Assembly (NCBI GenBank): GCA_964594115.1
Contig: CAZQLD010000007.1
Span: forward strand, 1 to 53,830
Direction: 5' to 3'
From: MFWN01 sp964594115
GTDB taxonomy: Archaea > Nanobdellota > Nanobdellia > Pacearchaeales > GW2011-AR1
DNA length: 53,830 bases
Below the pieces are notes generated by a model. It was not told the origin of the DNA, ran no database searches, and was given only the letters and a program-made list of their open reading frames with translations. The translations under genes and the position numbers were made by a program. Below, piece by piece: positions 24,779 to 31,968 of the stretch (positions within the stretch are counted from its first letter, which is position 1; each line of letters opens with the position of its first letter).

Positions 24779-25115
24779 AAAGTCTCCAAAAGTCTTCTAA
24801 CCAAGAAGTTTTTGAAAATTTCTTTCTCCTTTTTTCAATTTCTGCTAATAGATATTCTCTTGCAGATTCCACTTCTAAAGGGCTGAATTGTTTACCAATA
24901 TAATTTCCAACATCATAAAAACCCTTAAATATTTTTTCTATTTTAGATAAATTTTCTCTGTCAAAACTAAATCTATCAGGATAAGATTCGCTAAGAGATA
25001 ATTTTAAACCTATTTCATATGCAGATAATGCCTCAATTCTTGCTTTCTTTGCTACTCCCTTTAAATTTCTATCTAGCTCTTCTAAAACTCTTTTAAGATA
25101 GGGTGTTGTTTTCAT
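24753..25115 (-). CDS. helical protein, paralogue of the 38948 gene (module A copy)
   Basis: A 120-residue soluble helical protein. The start is ATG 25115, with GGAGG eight bases upstream, and not an upstream TTG. It is clearly homologous to the 116-residue protein at 38948: shared segments are PYLxxxLxxLDRxLxxL near the N-terminus and FxPLEVxSAREYLLxEIEKRxxKxSK near residue 85-108. I know no family. It follows directly (1-base gap) a beta-barrel-like gene, as its paralogue lies near another. A role as a cytoplasmic partner of the secreted proteins is only an inference from this repeated neighbourhood. Confidence 0.75.
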   Translation of the reverse strand: MKTTPYLKRVLEELDRNLKGVAKKARIEALSAYEIGLKLSLSESYPDRFSFDRENLSKIEKIFKGFYDVGNYIGKQFSPLEVESAREYLLAEIEKRRKKFSKTSWLEDFWRLCGSFDERC

Positions 25116-25116
25116 C

Positions 25117-25743
25117 TTACTTTCCTCCAAATTTATATTGCAAACTAATAAAAATCATATCATCCTTGTTGTTTCTAAGAACATCTGTATCATAAGACAA
25201 CAATGCACTAAGGTTTTTCGTTATATTTACTGTAAGAGAAGGTCCTATATAGAAAAAAGGCTTTTTCCCATCATCTTTTTTTGCATAACCTAATAAGCCT
25301 GCTTTAAATGTATCATTAAGCTTATAATCTATTGTTGGAATAAAATAAAAATGATTTGCTGACAGGTCATTTAGCCCCCAAAAATATCTTAACTGAGAGT
25401 TTATTGTTAATTTATCATCTAAAGCTTTTATTTGATAATCTGTCCTTATTCCCATCCAGCTTCTATCTTTATTATCAGACTTAAAGTAAAAATAAGGGGT
25501 AAAATTGCCAAACTTCCTTCCTAACATTAAATCAGTTCTCTGAGTTCCTGAAGGTGCAGTATGAATAAAGGGCTTAAATTTAAAAACATCATTTCCTTTA
25601 GTATAACTTAATTCTGTTGAAAATAATTTTATTGTTTCATTTTCAGAGGCTCTTACATTTTTAACACCAGCAAAAAGTACCAAAGGTACTAAAATAGGAG
25701 CTACTATTTTTCTTACAAAGCTTTTAATTCTTGAGCTTTTCAT
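25117..25743 (-). CDS. secreted beta-barrel-like protein
   Basis: A 208-residue protein with an N-terminal Sec signal: basic SSRIKSFVRK, hydrophobic IVAPILVPLVLFAGV, and cleavage-like VRAS-EN at about 32-34. The mature part is made of alternating amphipathic strands rich in Tyr, Phe, Gly and Lys (NFTPYFYFKS, SQLRYFWGL, SALLSYDTD) and ends in MIFISLQYKF plus GGK. This repeated 8-12 residue strand pattern with a near-terminal aromatic is what bacterial outer-membrane barrels look like. It overlaps the preceding 25740 gene by four bases. No archaeal family is known to me. Confidence 0.7.
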   Translation of the reverse strand: MKSSRIKSFVRKIVAPILVPLVLFAGVKNVRASENETIKLFSTELSYTKGNDVFKFKPFIHTAPSGTQRTDLMLGRKFGNFTPYFYFKSDNKDRSWMGIRTDYQIKALDDKLTINSQLRYFWGLNDLSANHFYFIPTIDYKLNDTFKAGLLGYAKKDDGKKPFFYIGPSLTVNITKNLSALLSYDTDVLRNNKDDMIFISLQYKFGGK

Positions 25744-26921
25744 TTTTTACCCCCTAAAGGAATATACAAACTAACACTAACATAACTCCTGTCTTTTCTG
25801 TCTTCAAAGAACTGATGTCCTGCTTCTAATTTTACTGGACCTTTCCCTAGAACGCCATGAACTCCATAAGAGTCACTTACTCCTCCAATTCCATTTGTAT
25901 AAGTTCCATAAATTCCTAGATTTCCAAACTGATAGCCTAAATCTCCTTCAATGTATCCTTTTCTTTTTCCAGTTGTATTAATATTCCCTGATACTCTAAA
26001 AGCTAGTCCTTTTTTGCTTCTTTCAACAACAGTTGGTGGCTCAATTGTTGTAACAGGAGAGTTTATTACATGAGGGCTAAGTATGTAGCCCTGATTTCTT
26101 CCTACAAACGCAGGTCCGCTTCCGTTTTTGCTAAAAGTAGGGTTTTCAGCTGTAGTGGATTTAAAAGCAATATTTTCAGAACCATGTTTCCAATCATAAA
26201 TTAATATAGTCCTGTTTCCCCATTTAACATCTCCATGCCTCATAAAATATGCTCCAAGTTTCTTTGTTCTAATGTCATTATCTGGAAGCAATAAACCAAC
26301 TCCTAACTGATGGTTTTTGTCCATGTTCCAAATAGTTTTTCCACTAAAATAATTAATATCCCCTTCAGGAGTGTCAACTTTATCAATTCCAGCTCCAAAA
26401 TTCCATGTTTCTCCAAATCCGTGCTCAAATCCTGCTCCAACCCTTCTGCTGTCGCTTGAAAAACTATCTTCTATGTTTAGAAATAAGTCTAAATCTCCAA
26501 AACTAGTAATTCCCTCCATACCTATTCCTTGCTTGTCTCCTGATTCTCCAAAAACACTAGCAGAATATTCTAAATCTCCAGTTTTAAATCTTGGTATAAT
26601 TAAACCATAAGAATTCCAGTCAGTATCTTTTCCACCTACTTCTCCGTTAAAATGATAACTTCTGAAAATTTCATTAAACCTGCTATACTTGCCGTCAACA
26701 GGAGCAATTCCAATTGTACCTTTAGTCAGATGCTCATCCTTACTTTCAGTATGTTCTAATCTTGTTCTAACAGAATAATTATTTTTTAGAAAATTATTAA
26801 AAGTTACAGGGTTACTTAATGTTCCTGAGTTAGCTGCATTTGCATTTCCAATAATTCCAGCTAAAGTTGTCACAATACCTACCGCAAGTTTTTTCCATAA
26901 TGGCATTTTTTTAGGTTTCAT
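25740..26921 (-). CDS. large secreted beta-barrel-like protein
   Basis: A protein of about 393 residues from ATG 26921 (an upstream GTG is possible). The signal peptide reads WKKLAVGIVTTLAGIIGNANA with AxA-type cleavage before ANS. The mature part has roughly 16 amphipathic strands separated by Gly/Asn/Asp turns (DLEYSASVFGES, DLFLNIEDSF, RRVGAGFEHGF, HQLGVGLLLP, DLGYQFGNLGIYGTY) and ends in RSYVSVSLYIPL-GGKK. These features suggest a barrel embedded in, or crossing, an outer layer. It sits between two other barrel-like genes, coupled by a 4-base overlap at its 3' end. Confidence 0.7.
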   Translation of the reverse strand: MKPKKMPLWKKLAVGIVTTLAGIIGNANAANSGTLSNPVTFNNFLKNNYSVRTRLEHTESKDEHLTKGTIGIAPVDGKYSRFNEIFRSYHFNGEVGGKDTDWNSYGLIIPRFKTGDLEYSASVFGESGDKQGIGMEGITSFGDLDLFLNIEDSFSSDSRRVGAGFEHGFGETWNFGAGIDKVDTPEGDINYFSGKTIWNMDKNHQLGVGLLLPDNDIRTKKLGAYFMRHGDVKWGNRTILIYDWKHGSENIAFKSTTAENPTFSKNGSGPAFVGRNQGYILSPHVINSPVTTIEPPTVVERSKKGLAFRVSGNINTTGKRKGYIEGDLGYQFGNLGIYGTYTNGIGGVSDSYGVHGVLGKGPVKLEAGHQFFEDRKDRSYVSVSLYIPLGGKK

Positions 26922-26933
26922 TTTCACTTAGAA

Positions 26934-27698
26934 TTAAAATCCATAACCTATCCCTACTCCTCCATAGGTGAATTGTTCTGTTGTGTCATCATTTAGAGAA
27001 AGTTGTCTTCTTACAAATCCGTTTATATTCCAGCTTCCTTTTCCTATTCTCACTGAAATTCCAGGAGAAACATGTCTAAATCCATCAATCCCATACATAT
27101 CCCTTGTATAACCCATAGATATTTCAGGAGCTACTGAGACTTCTGCTCCTGCAATTTTCCCTATTGGGAATGCTTTTGAGATTTTTCCTGAAATTGATTC
27201 ACCGTCTGGAGCACCATCTTTAGCAAACATATGAAGCCCGCCAAAACGGGCATCAATAAATCCATTATAAGAAAGTTCTCCTCCGACAAGATAATCAGAT
27301 CTCCACTTATCAGAAACAGGAAAAGTCCAGTTCATAAAAGTTCCACTTAAAGATAATTTATTTGTCAAAGAATGTGTGTAAGTAATCCATGAATCTATTT
27401 CTTGCTTCCCACTATCTTCTCCTCCTCCAATAGCATTAGAATGAAAAAGATTTCCTGAAATAGGGCCCTTGTTGATGCTAAGAAAACTCTGGCTAGATCT
27501 TCTAGCAATTCTGTCCCCAGAAGGAATAACCCAGTCACTTACTATGCTTGTTTCAGCATAACCTCTAATTGGTTCATCTTTAACTTTTTCTAAAGAACCA
27601 CACCCGATAGGCAGGAAAGTTAAAAGAGTGACTAGACCTCCAGCCACAGCATTTCTTATTCTTGATTTAAATGATTTTTCTACTTTCATTTTATACAT
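26934..27698 (-). CDS. beta-barrel-like lipoprotein, first gene of module A operon
   Basis: A 254-residue protein (ATG 27698; ATG 27689 also possible). SRIRNAVAGGLVTLLTFLPIGC carries a basic region, a hydrophobic core and a lipobox-like PIGC at about 30-33. After it comes YAETSIVSDWV, then amphipathic strands to the last residues GGVGIGYGF, ending in Phe. It is a clear paralogue of the protein at 39603: both share YxETxxVSDxV, ISKxFPIGK, and a GxWNxN strand before the end. The xSDYV start and terminal aromatic resemble bacterial outer-membrane proteins (TIGR02001-like). Its promoter contains an element also found before the AbrB-kinase genes. Confidence 0.75.
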   Translation of the reverse strand: MYKMKVEKSFKSRIRNAVAGGLVTLLTFLPIGCGSLEKVKDEPIRGYAETSIVSDWVIPSGDRIARRSSQSFLSINKGPISGNLFHSNAIGGGEDSGKQEIDSWITYTHSLTNKLSLSGTFMNWTFPVSDKWRSDYLVGGELSYNGFIDARFGGLHMFAKDGAPDGESISGKISKAFPIGKIAGAEVSVAPEISMGYTRDMYGIDGFRHVSPGISVRIGKGSWNINGFVRRQLSLNDDTTEQFTYGGVGIGYGF

Positions 27699-27712
27699 AT
27701 ATTATGTGTTTA

Positions 27713-27736
27713 CTACTCATAAGTAATGTATAAACT
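27713..27736 (-). promoter_or_regulatory. promoter element shared with the AbrB-kinase gene
   Basis: On the minus strand this 24-mer begins AGTTTATACAT, then CTTATG and TAG. It differs at 4 positions from the element at 31414-31437. It contains a TATA-like TTTATACA about 30 bases before ATG 27698, so it is probably core promoter plus operator. Confidence 0.5.
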
Positions 27737-27806
27737 TTTGAAAGGAATATAAATATTTTTATTAAACTATATAAACTAGTATAAATATATATACATTTTA
27801 GAAAAG

Positions 27807-27816
27807 CTTTTAAAGG
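27807..27816 (+). promoter_or_regulatory. TATA box for the methyltransferase gene
   Basis: CTTTTAAAGG centred 25 bases before ATG 27836; leaderless arrangement, divergent from the lipoprotein operon. Confidence 0.5.
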
Positions 27817-27835
27817 CTGGTTTCTTAGTTGTTTT

Positions 27836-28519
27836 ATGAGAAAACCATCCTTGCATATTGAAATAGAAAATTTAATAAGAAAAAGGCATGAAATTCTTTT
27901 AAGAGAGCATATAAAACTTAAAAAAAAGAAAATTTACAAGATTGATAACTATAAGTTAGTTGTTTATCCTGATGTTTTCCCCCCTTTTGATGACTCTTTA
28001 TTTTTTTACAGATTCCTTAAAAATTTAAAAAATCCTGGCAGTGTATTAGATATGGGAACAGGGTCTGGCGTTCTTTCTTTGGCTGTAAATAAAACAGCTA
28101 AGGAAATCATAGCTGTGGATATTAATAAAGAGGCGATAAAGTCGCTTAAAGAAACAATAAAAGCCAATAAATTAGAAAAGATAAAAGCAAAATTTAGCAA
28201 CATATTTTCTAATATAAACAAAAAATTTGATACAATCACTTTTAATCCTCCATTTATGTATTTTAAACCAAAAAACAACCTAGAAAAAGCAATTTGCAAT
28301 CAAAACTATAAAGATTTAGAGAGATTTTTCAAACAAGTAAGAAAGTATCTAAAGAAAAAAGGCAAAATTTATATGATTTTTTCAGACATTGGGGATATAA
28401 ATTATTTAAAAAGATTGATTGAAAAAAATAAATTTAAATATAAAATTCTAAAAGAGAAAAAAGCCATCCCTTTAGTAGGAAATGAAAGGTTTTATTACTA
28501 TATTTTTGAGATAAAATGA
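27836..28519 (+). CDS. class I SAM methyltransferase, PrmC/HemK-like
   Basis: A 227-residue methyltransferase. VLDMGTGSGVLSL (about 69-81) is motif I, AVDIN near 95 is the acidic motif II, and TFNPPF (about 137-142) is the NPPF catalytic motif of N5-glutamine or N6-adenine methyltransferases. The length and N-terminal helix resemble archaeal HemK-like proteins (eRF1 methylation), though RNA or DNA targets are not excluded. Its last four bases overlap the AbrB-PhoU gene (ATGA), so it is co-translated with that regulator. Confidence 0.83.
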   Translation: MRKPSLHIEIENLIRKRHEILLREHIKLKKKKIYKIDNYKLVVYPDVFPPFDDSLFFYRFLKNLKNPGSVLDMGTGSGVLSLAVNKTAKEIIAVDINKEAIKSLKETIKANKLEKIKAKFSNIFSNINKKFDTITFNPPFMYFKPKNNLEKAICNQNYKDLERFFKQVRKYLKKKGKIYMIFSDIGDINYLKRLIEKNKFKYKILKEKKAIPLVGNERFYYYIFEIK

Positions 28520-29406
28520 AAAGAAAACTTGTAAAGCAAGGAGCAGCAACAATGATGATTAGCCTGCCCAGCAAATGGATTAAGGCTAATGAGCTTAATA
28601 AGGGAGATGAAATAGAGATAGATGAAAAGCAAAATTCTATTATTATTGGTTTAGGAGGGAAAAAATCTAAAAGACAGACAGAGATGACTCTTGCTTCATC
28701 AACAGAATCTTCAGTAAGAACTATTTTAACTAATGCCTATAGACTTGGTTATGATAAAATAAATCTAAATTTTCAAGATAAAAAAGCATTAAAAATAATA
28801 CAAAATACAGTAAATCATAATTTAATAGGTTTTGAAATAATTAAAAAAACAAATAAAAACTGTGAAATAGAGAATATAACAGAACCTTCTAAAGAGCAAT
28901 TTGATAATATTTTTTCTAAAATATTTCTTAATATAGATGAGTTATTTATAATAGCAGAAAACATGCTGCATGGTAGGAAAAAAGAATTTGAAGAAATAGA
29001 GCAAAAAATACAGCAGTATGATAATTTTTGCAGAAGAGTCATAGCTAAAAATGAGCTTTATGGAATATATCAGCTAAAATGGGCTTTTCATGCTGAACTT
29101 ATACATGCACAAAGAGAGCTTTATTTGTTATTAAAATACTTAGAAAAAAATAAAACAAAAGCAGATAAACTTGTTTTCCAGTTATTAGAAGATTGTAAGA
29201 AAGTATTCAAGATATTGAAACAAGCATATAAAGAGAAAAGCATTGAAAAATTAGAGAAAATTCATGATTTGGAAAAAGAAATGATTTATAAAAAAGGTTA
29301 TTCTTCATTAAAAAAATCAGTGGGCAGGATAGAGGCTCATCATATCCTTGCTGCTATCAGAAACTTCTACCTTGCTTCCTCTCCTTTGATTGGGACTTTT
29401 ATCTAA
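28516..29406 (+). CDS. AbrB-PhoU regulator, module A copy
   Basis: A 296-residue protein. The N-terminus KRKLVKQGAATMMISLPSKW, then GDEIEID, is a SpoVT/AbrB swapped-hairpin domain (1-45). The rest is helical and PhoU-like (about 105-290), with NITEPSKEQFDNIFSKIF marking the first long helix. Such archaeal proteins are annotated as phosphate uptake regulators, but no Pst transporter is present here. It is paralogous to the protein at 40602; both start with RxLxKQGxxx and share the EPxxxxxDxxxxKIF segment. Its 3' end overlaps the convergent kinase gene by 90 bases. Confidence 0.85.
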   Translation: MKRKLVKQGAATMMISLPSKWIKANELNKGDEIEIDEKQNSIIIGLGGKKSKRQTEMTLASSTESSVRTILTNAYRLGYDKINLNFQDKKALKIIQNTVNHNLIGFEIIKKTNKNCEIENITEPSKEQFDNIFSKIFLNIDELFIIAENMLHGRKKEFEEIEQKIQQYDNFCRRVIAKNELYGIYQLKWAFHAELIHAQRELYLLLKYLEKNKTKADKLVFQLLEDCKKVFKILKQAYKEKSIEKLEKIHDLEKEMIYKKGYSSLKKSVGRIEAHHILAAIRNFYLASSPLIGTFI

Positions 29407-31239
29407 GTTTTCATTTCCTTGAACTTCCCAGCCAGTACCCCAGTTATTTTTTTTAGGTATTTTATTAAAATCAACATTTCCTTCTTCATCAGTTATCATG
29501 TATAAAGCTAAAGCTGTGTTGATTAATTTCTGTTGATGATAAGGCAAGTAACTTCCATAGCCTGATTCTTTATATCCTCCTGCCCTTTCAACAATTTTCC
29601 ACTTTGGAAAATAATTTATACTTCCTGTTTTTACTTTTGCTGTATTTATTTCTTCAAGGGAAGAAAAATAATTTGTAAAAACATCTGCAATAGTCCCTTG
29701 AGGAACAAAACACTGTTTTAGATACGTTACACCATGAACTACTTTAGCAGTATTATGTGCTATATCTGAATCAGAATTTTCATTTCTTAAAAGGAAGTAT
29801 TTTGGAACAAAACTTGGAAAAAGTCTTTCTTCTTTATCTGCCTTATATGTTTTTATAAGCTCTTTGTTCAGATAGCAAGCTCTTAACCAAGATGAAATAA
29901 GTCTTTTAGGCATTAAATGAATATCTCTTGAAAATCTGGTAAGCTCTTTTATATCTAGCTCTCTTTTTCCAAATTTAACTTCTGGAAGATTTTCTTTTGC
30001 TTTTTCCATATAAGGGACCAGTATTTCAAAAGCAAGATCCTTATTAGAGCTGTCAAGATTATCTAAACTAAAATTTCTATAATCTTCTCTCATTAGAATG
30101 TCCCTTAATCTTGGTCTTGTTTCGCTATTCCTAGCAGTGATTATTCCTCCAGTTACAGCTCCAGCCAGTACTGCTCCTGTGCAAATAGGAACTGAGTATT
30201 TTAGAAATTTAGCAAAAGCTTCTTTTAGTTTTCCAGCTAAACCAGAATTTATTTTTTCAATGTATCTTTTAACATCATACATGTTTCTGATTTCTTTTTT
30301 AGGGTTAATTGTTAAACATCTATAAATTAATTTTTTCCATTCTTTAGGAACTTTATTAAGAGCTTTTTTTAAATTTTTTTCATGTATTTCTTCTGTAATT
30401 TCTTCTAAAAATTTTTCTCCTTCATTTAACTGAACTCTATATAATTTTCCATTAATTCTAATTGACTTTCCAGCAATATCAGAGCAAATCTTGTATTGAA
30501 GGGGGGTTTTTCCTGTTAATGAATATAAGAAGGTTCCGCCAAGAGCATAAACTTCTGTTCTACAGGTTGCCTTAGATGGATGTCCTGAAACTAGGGCATT
30601 AAGCAAGCTAGGATGTGTATATGGTGTTCCTCCTCTTGTAGGCATGATATTTTCATGAATCTCGGTTCTTCTAGCTGCATTTTGTAAGTCAGAGATTTTA
30701 ACATTTCCTGACCTTGTTATAATTATATTTGAAGGTTTAATATCTCTATGCAAAATAAATTGTTCATCATTAAGATACTGTAATGCTCTTACAACTTGTC
30801 CGAATATTTTAATGACTCTCTTTTTATCTTTGAGAGGGCCTGTTGTTTGAATATGAGCTTCTAAGTCTGTTCCTTCATAATAAGCTTCTGCATTTACTGT
30901 CTTTCCGTCTAATCTAAAATTATCAACAACTTCTACAATATTTGGATGCTGTATTTCATTAGAAACATTTACTTCTGCTATATCTCCATCTCTCTTACTT
31001 TTATTTATTAAAGTGCATATTGAATCTGGGTCAATTTCTGTTTTTGGAATTTTTAATACCCTTAGCTTACTAACTTCTCCTGCAGAGTATCTTGCAAGAT
31101 AAGCTTCTCTTGTTTGCCCTTCTCCTAATTTATGCAGGATTTCATAGCCTCTTTCTTTTAATATTCTTGTTTCTTCTTCTGTTAAGCCATTTTCCTGTTC
31201 AATAAGAGTTTCTGCTTTTAATGTATCTGCAAGAATCAT
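29317..31239 (-). CDS. membrane-anchored Ser/Thr protein kinase, module A
   Basis: A 640-residue eukaryotic-like kinase. LGEGQTREAY (38-47) is the glycine loop, Lys63 the ATP lysine, Glu95 the probable helix-C partner, HRDIKPSN (164-171) the catalytic loop. The Mg-binding DFG is DLQ (184-186), so Asp184 is kept but Phe and Gly are lost. A single hydrophobic segment (346-368, CTGAVLAGAVTGGIITA) follows, then about 270 extracytoplasmic residues of no recognised family ending YHQQKLINTALALYMIT and a Ser-rich tail. Layout is that of bacterial PknB-type receptor kinases. It is coupled to the AbrB gene upstream (ATGA overlap) and convergent with the AbrB-PhoU gene. Confidence 0.9.
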   Translation of the reverse strand: MILADTLKAETLIEQENGLTEEETRILKERGYEILHKLGEGQTREAYLARYSAGEVSKLRVLKIPKTEIDPDSICTLINKSKRDGDIAEVNVSNEIQHPNIVEVVDNFRLDGKTVNAEAYYEGTDLEAHIQTTGPLKDKKRVIKIFGQVVRALQYLNDEQFILHRDIKPSNIIITRSGNVKISDLQNAARRTEIHENIMPTRGGTPYTHPSLLNALVSGHPSKATCRTEVYALGGTFLYSLTGKTPLQYKICSDIAGKSIRINGKLYRVQLNEGEKFLEEITEEIHEKNLKKALNKVPKEWKKLIYRCLTINPKKEIRNMYDVKRYIEKINSGLAGKLKEAFAKFLKYSVPICTGAVLAGAVTGGIITARNSETRPRLRDILMREDYRNFSLDNLDSSNKDLAFEILVPYMEKAKENLPEVKFGKRELDIKELTRFSRDIHLMPKRLISSWLRACYLNKELIKTYKADKEERLFPSFVPKYFLLRNENSDSDIAHNTAKVVHGVTYLKQCFVPQGTIADVFTNYFSSLEEINTAKVKTGSINYFPKWKIVERAGGYKESGYGSYLPYHQQKLINTALALYMITDEEGNVDFNKIPKKNNWGTGWEVQGNENLDKSPNQRRGSKVEVSDSSKDMMSLYPAH

Positions 31240-31421
31240 TTTTCTTCCTCCAATATATCTATTGTAAGTTTAGTTATAGTGCCTGGGCTCAATTGTTTTT
31301 CTAGAATTCTTGGTATGACTATAATTGCCTGGCTACCATGTTTAGCAATTTTCTTTGTTATGATGAACTGCTTTTTATTCTGTTTTACTTTTTCCTTAGT
31401 CATCTTACTGTAGCTATACAT
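31236..31421 (-). CDS. short AbrB-like DNA-binding protein before kinase A
   Basis: A 61-residue protein from ATG 31421, or 55 residues from ATG 31403. The latter fits a leaderless start 28 bases after a TTTATACA box and is slightly preferred. The segment FIITKKIAKHGSQAIIVIP is a SpoVT/AbrB-type hairpin (Arg/Lys-x-Gly..xxVxIP), and IDILEEEK ends the protein. It is strongly similar to the 48-residue protein at 40328 (shared IITKKIAKHG, VIP and IDILEE). It overlaps the kinase start by four bases, so it is translationally coupled and probably regulates the kinase operon. Confidence 0.8.
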   Translation of the reverse strand: MYSYSKMTKEKVKQNKKQFIITKKIAKHGSQAIIVIPRILEKQLSPGTITKLTIDILEEEK

Positions 31422-31437
31422 AAGGTATGTATAAACT
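31414..31437 (-). promoter_or_regulatory. 19-bp inverted repeat and shared promoter element
   Basis: TATACATA-AGG-TATGTATA (31415-31433) is an inverted repeat with perfect 8-bp arms. It spans ATG 31421 and the TATA-like TTTATACA that could serve ATG 31403. Read on the minus strand, the 24 bases starting AGTTTATACAT match 27713-27736 at 20 positions. An operator bound by one of the AbrB-like proteins is the simplest reading. Confidence 0.5.
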
Positions 31438-31460
31438 ATACAGTAACAACATAAATCACT

Positions 31461-31502
31461 CTTTATAAACCTTTCTATTTGTAATTACTATAAAGTGATA
31501 GT
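31461..31502 (-). promoter_or_regulatory. 42-bp conserved promoter element, copy 1
   Basis: On the minus strand: ACTATCACTTTATAG, then TAATTACAAATAG, then AAAGGTTTATAAAG, the last part being a BRE/TATA. It is identical at 38 of 42 positions to 43301-43342 and has the same layout as 50971-51012. All three lie upstream of minus-strand genes; this one lies before the AbrB-kinase A genes. Confidence 0.7.
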
Positions 31503-31534
31503 GGATAAGAATTATGCCTCTTTTTTGCCAGGTA

Positions 31535-31948
31535 TTATTCCAAAGCTTTTTCTAAGAAACTTCTTGCTTCTGGTGAGAGTTCTTTTAAAATAGCATCCTT
31601 AACTTCTGGATTTATTTTTTTTAATCTATCCCTTGTATATGTTATTTCAGGAGATTGCATCACCTTTCCCCATGGATCTTTGTTTTTTCTTACATTTTTA
31701 ATCCAGATATAAAGACTAATTGGATAATGCTCTTCTATTTTATCTCTATGCAGGTGCATTTTTCCAATATTTTGATCTCTAAAATATATTGTCATATATC
31801 TTATAGTCATTGGAGGTTCTAATCCACTAGAAGGATTCCAACCATAAAAACATGTTTTCTCATAATCTATTGACTCTATTTCTGAGTTTCCTCTTATAGG
31901 ATAATCTTCTTTAATTGTAGCATTTCTTTGAACTTCAATTTCTGGCAT
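31535..31948 (-). CDS. hypothetical protein, last gene of the 9-kb operon
   Basis: A 137-residue soluble protein that I do not recognise. A central beta-rich part (TIRYMTIYFRDQNIG, HYPISLYIWIK) has a possible ligand-binding MHLHRD stretch, followed by a helical C-terminus (DAILKELSPEARSFLEKAL). There is no signal peptide. It lies 20 bases downstream of the zincin-VWA gene on the same strand and closes the operon before the kinase A promoter. Confidence 0.6.
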   Translation of the reverse strand: MPEIEVQRNATIKEDYPIRGNSEIESIDYEKTCFYGWNPSSGLEPPMTIRYMTIYFRDQNIGKMHLHRDKIEEHYPISLYIWIKNVRKNKDPWGKVMQSPEITYTRDRLKKINPEVKDAILKELSPEARSFLEKALE

Positions 31949-31968
31949 TTTTATCTTCTTCTTTCATT

